Shown here one piece after another: positions 61,523 through 64,000 of a stretch of DNA of 64,000 bases. Below the pieces are notes generated by a model. That model was not told where the DNA came from. It saw nothing but the letters and a program-made list of their open reading frames with translations, and did not search any database. The stretch's first letter is position 1, and each line of letters begins with the position of its first letter. The stretch comes from Pseudorasbora parva. Taxonomy: Eukaryota > Chordata > Actinopteri > Cypriniformes > Gobionidae. The position numbers were made by a program, and so were the translations under genes. Where the stretch lies: positions 27,864,675-27,928,674 of the forward strand of contig NC_090177.1 in the NCBI RefSeq assembly GCF_024679245.1, in the 5' to 3' direction.

Positions 61523-62745
61523 TGGTGGTCAAAATTGTTGGTACCCCTAGTAAATATGATCAAATATGACTGCAAAAAAGAATTCTGAATTGTTTATCCC
61601 TTTGATCTTTTATTAAAAAAAATCTAACCTTTCAGTAAAGTAAAAGAATTGAAGGGGTAAATCACATTATGAAATAAATGCTTTTCTCCAAAACACGTCG
61701 GCCGCAATTGTTGGCATACTTTTATTAAATATTTTTGCAACCTCCTTTTTCCAAGATAACAGCTCTGAGTCATCTTCTATAATGTCTGATGAGTTTGGAG
61801 AACACCTGACAAGAAATCAGAGACCATTCCTCCAAATCTCTCCAGATCCTTCAGAATCCCAGAGACATGCTGGCACTTCTTCTCTTTAATTCAGCCAATC
61901 ATTATCTACAGGGTTCAGGTCAGGAAACTGAATGTAAGAGGCTTCGTTTTGTGTTCAGTGACACATTTGTGTGTTGATTTTGATGTTTGTTTTGGATTGT
62001 TGTTCTGATGGAAGAGCCAACCATGGCCCATTATAAGATTTCTAGCAGAATCCATCAGGTTTAGATTTTTTTATCTTTTGGTATTTGCTAGAATCCATGA
62101 TACACCATGTCTCTGAACAAGATGTCCAGGACCTCCAGCAAAAAAATAGTCCCTCAGCATTAAAGATCCAGTGGTATTTTTAGCCATGGACAGGGGGTAC
62201 TTTTTATCCCTGTTTGCACCAAACCCATGGTAGATTTGTTGTTGTCTTTTTATAGTTTCATCTGAACACAGAACGCAGTCCCTTTTGAATTTCCAGTCGT
62301 GTCTGACCACTGAATATGCTGAGTTTGTTTCTGGATGAGCAAGACGAATTTTTCTTGAAACCCTCCCAAACAACATCATTGTGATGAATGATTAAGGGAA
62401 TTTGGCTTTTGTGCCTCCTTATATTTATACTCCTGTGAAACAAGACATCATAGCTGGACAAGTTCATGTTCCTTGTCACACTGGTGTGCTAAACAATGTA
62501 AATATTAATTTAAATATACTTTAGAGATATTTTACTCATAACAAATTATAGGGGTACCAACAATTGTGGCCAACGTTTTTTGGAGAAAACCATTCATGAT
62601 GTGATTTACCCCCCATTTTCAATTATTTTACTTCAATGAAAGGTTGGATTTTTTTATTTTATTTTTAATACAATATCAAAAGTATAAACAATGCAGATTT
62701 ATATTTTTACAGCCATTTTTGATCATATTTACTTATTCAAAAATC
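61523..62745 (-). mobile_element. Tc1/mariner-type transposon fossil 4
   Basis: Long inverted repeats of about 190 bp: the left CCCCTAGTAAATATGATCAA and inner CAATTGTTGGCATAC correspond to the right GGGGTACCAACAATTGTGGC and TTTGATCATATTTACT. The right outer tip (GTTGGTACCCC-type) is lost, so the right limit is approximate. The transposase is on the minus strand and broken. Confidence 0.8.
61750..62400 (-). pseudogene. Tc1-family transposase pseudogene (fossil 4)
   Basis: A minus-strand frame at 62071-62379 contains VLCSDETIK, the first catalytic Asp motif of Tc1 enzymes (usually V-L-W-S-D-E-T), followed by a degenerate middle region with NTTGSLMLRDYFFAGGPG where V-M-W-G-C-F-S is expected. 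Further on, in another frame, FHQNNNPKQTSK stands for the usual FQQDNDPKHT: the catalytic Asp has become Asn. QFPDLNPVDN follows for the SPDLNPIEN block, with the catalytic Glu position also changed to Asp. The N-terminal DNA-binding half is largely missing or unreadable. The copy is inactive both by frame breaks and by active-site substitution. Confidence 0.75.
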
Positions 62746-63065
62746 CAGTCAAATCCAGAGTAAAAGTTGCTAATATCCTTAATGATCACACTAAAAAGAA
62801 GCCAAAAAGATACTTACATACAGTAACTAGTTTCATTAACTCACCTTTATAGAGTACTGATACTTTAAATTACTACTAACTTCATGTATCTTCCAAACCT
62901 GTTTAATTGTCAACTGTTTCAACTGTTTTTGTCTATAAAATATCAACAGTCAACATTTGACCGCTTTTATTGTATGGACAAAATACATATACTGAGACAG
63001 TTTACAAAACCTTACTGTGTTTCCCAAAAGCATTAAATGGTCTCCATGATCAACTGAAACGCAGC
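62746..63065. other. Unassigned AT-rich DNA
   Basis: Nothing recognisable. Confidence 0.4.
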
Positions 63066-63190
63066 CCTGATCTCTCAGCGATATCGGTCTATGCAGGCCC
63101 AGTTCGGTTTGACATTATCAAATTTCCCGCAAAAGTCGCTCCTGCTTGTTGCATCAGTGACAATGGTTATTATCACTCAGTGAACTTATA
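63066..63190. repeat. Second copy of the 59930 segment
   Basis: See 59930-60045. Same orientation, about 3.1 kb apart, roughly three quarters identical by eye. Confidence 0.6.
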
Positions 63191-64000
63191 GGTACCAAGC
63201 GCATCACTTTACGGTGCGAGTGTCCAATTTACATGTTTTACATTGATTCAATGGCAGTACCACATGTACGTACCCACTCAAATCAATCAGTACATGCAGG
63301 TCCATTTTTAGCCATGTGGAGTGCGTGTGTGAATTCCCATGGAGGGGGATGGAGTGTGACCATGTTGCACACATATGTTGCTTCTAATGACGGGTTTTGA
63401 TAAAAGAGCTTTGGATTAGGCATGGACTCTTTTTCATTTATGGTATATCACATTATTATCCTATATCCCATATTCAATCACCAGCACTCACCAGTTGAGC
63501 TTCACATTTATGAAATTAAATTACTTAAGGGTGTTTTTGACCCACTTAACTTAGAATTAAGTACATCTTTATATGTAATTTCATAATTACTTCTACTTTA
63601 TATGAAATATGATTAAAGTATACTGCCGAATGGACTGACAAGCATTTATGGCAGACTAAAATATACTTCAGTATCATTAGTATGTATTTAAATATATTTG
63701 TAATTACGATTTTGTAATGGTGAAGTTGCATGTTAAATGTACAAACTTAGTAAAGTCATATGAAATAACACACTACAATTATGATTAAGTACTTTAATTT
63801 TATATATTACATATTATTTAATTTTTTACACCTTTTTAACACAAAAATAAGCTTAAGATTTAAAGTACAAGTGTACATTCAATATAATTAAGCATAGTTA
63901 TTTTTTACAAGCTATAAACATAAAACACATCAATAATATGCAAGTGACAAAAATACCTTTAAAAGTAATGTTCGTACTCTAGAATGAGAAAACGAACTGA
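63191..64000. other. Unassigned DNA, AT-rich at the end
   Basis: From about 63510 the sequence is rich in AAGTA/TACTT words, which occur in some fish repeats, but no ends are visible. Confidence 0.4.

Overview
The window looks like intergenic or intronic nuclear DNA from a ray-finned fish, most likely a cyprinid. I found no intact protein-coding gene, tRNA, rRNA or CRISPR array. The case for a fish rests on four decayed Tc1/mariner transposons with recognisable transposase fragments, many short hAT-type and foldback elements of kinds I recall as common in cyprinid genomes, long (AC)n, (AT)n, (CT)n and (TTA)n microsatellites, and AT-rich base composition. The species cannot be fixed from the sequence alone.

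Layout. 1-5 kb: a CACTG-terminated element and a Tc1 fossil (about 2808-4345, transposase on minus). 5-10 kb: degraded small DNA elements and apparently unique DNA. 10.3-15.8 kb: two plus-strand Tc1 fossils. The second (14278-15749) has exact ends, TA duplications and about 170-bp inverted repeats. 16-17 kb: a near-perfect 48-bp-arm palindrome. 19.4-25.3 kb: a CACTG-type element split by a hAT element, then a 2.66-kb hAT-type element inserted inside an (AT)n microsatellite. 27-31 kb: small foldback and hAT elements and an unrecognised coding-like fragment. 31.5-32.4 kb: a GC-rich, promoter-like block. 33-36 kb: a 2.98-kb hAT-type element with a perfect 8-bp target duplication. 37-42 kb: foldbacks with nested insertions, including a solo LTR with a perfect 5-bp duplication. 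42.5-46.6 kb: another hAT-type element and a CACTG-type element. 50.1-50.4 kb: a CpG-rich block with a CRE palindrome and a minus-strand splice-donor match, the best candidate for a host first exon. 53-56 kb: two copies of a TTAA-flanked element in opposite orientation, then a CACTG copy. 58-62.8 kb: small hAT elements with exact duplications, a fourth CACTG copy and a fourth Tc1 fossil.

No set of genes here works together. The transposases are broken by stops and frameshifts, so any mobilisation would need enzymes encoded elsewhere. Host function, if any, would be regulatory: two promoter-like blocks and several apparently single-copy, motif-rich stretches that resemble conserved non-coding elements. 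Those regulatory calls are inferences from composition and motifs. Family recognition is from memory, without a database search. I did not find a convincing new biological system. The most interesting items are the nested insertions that give a relative order of events, and the 50.3-kb candidate promoter.
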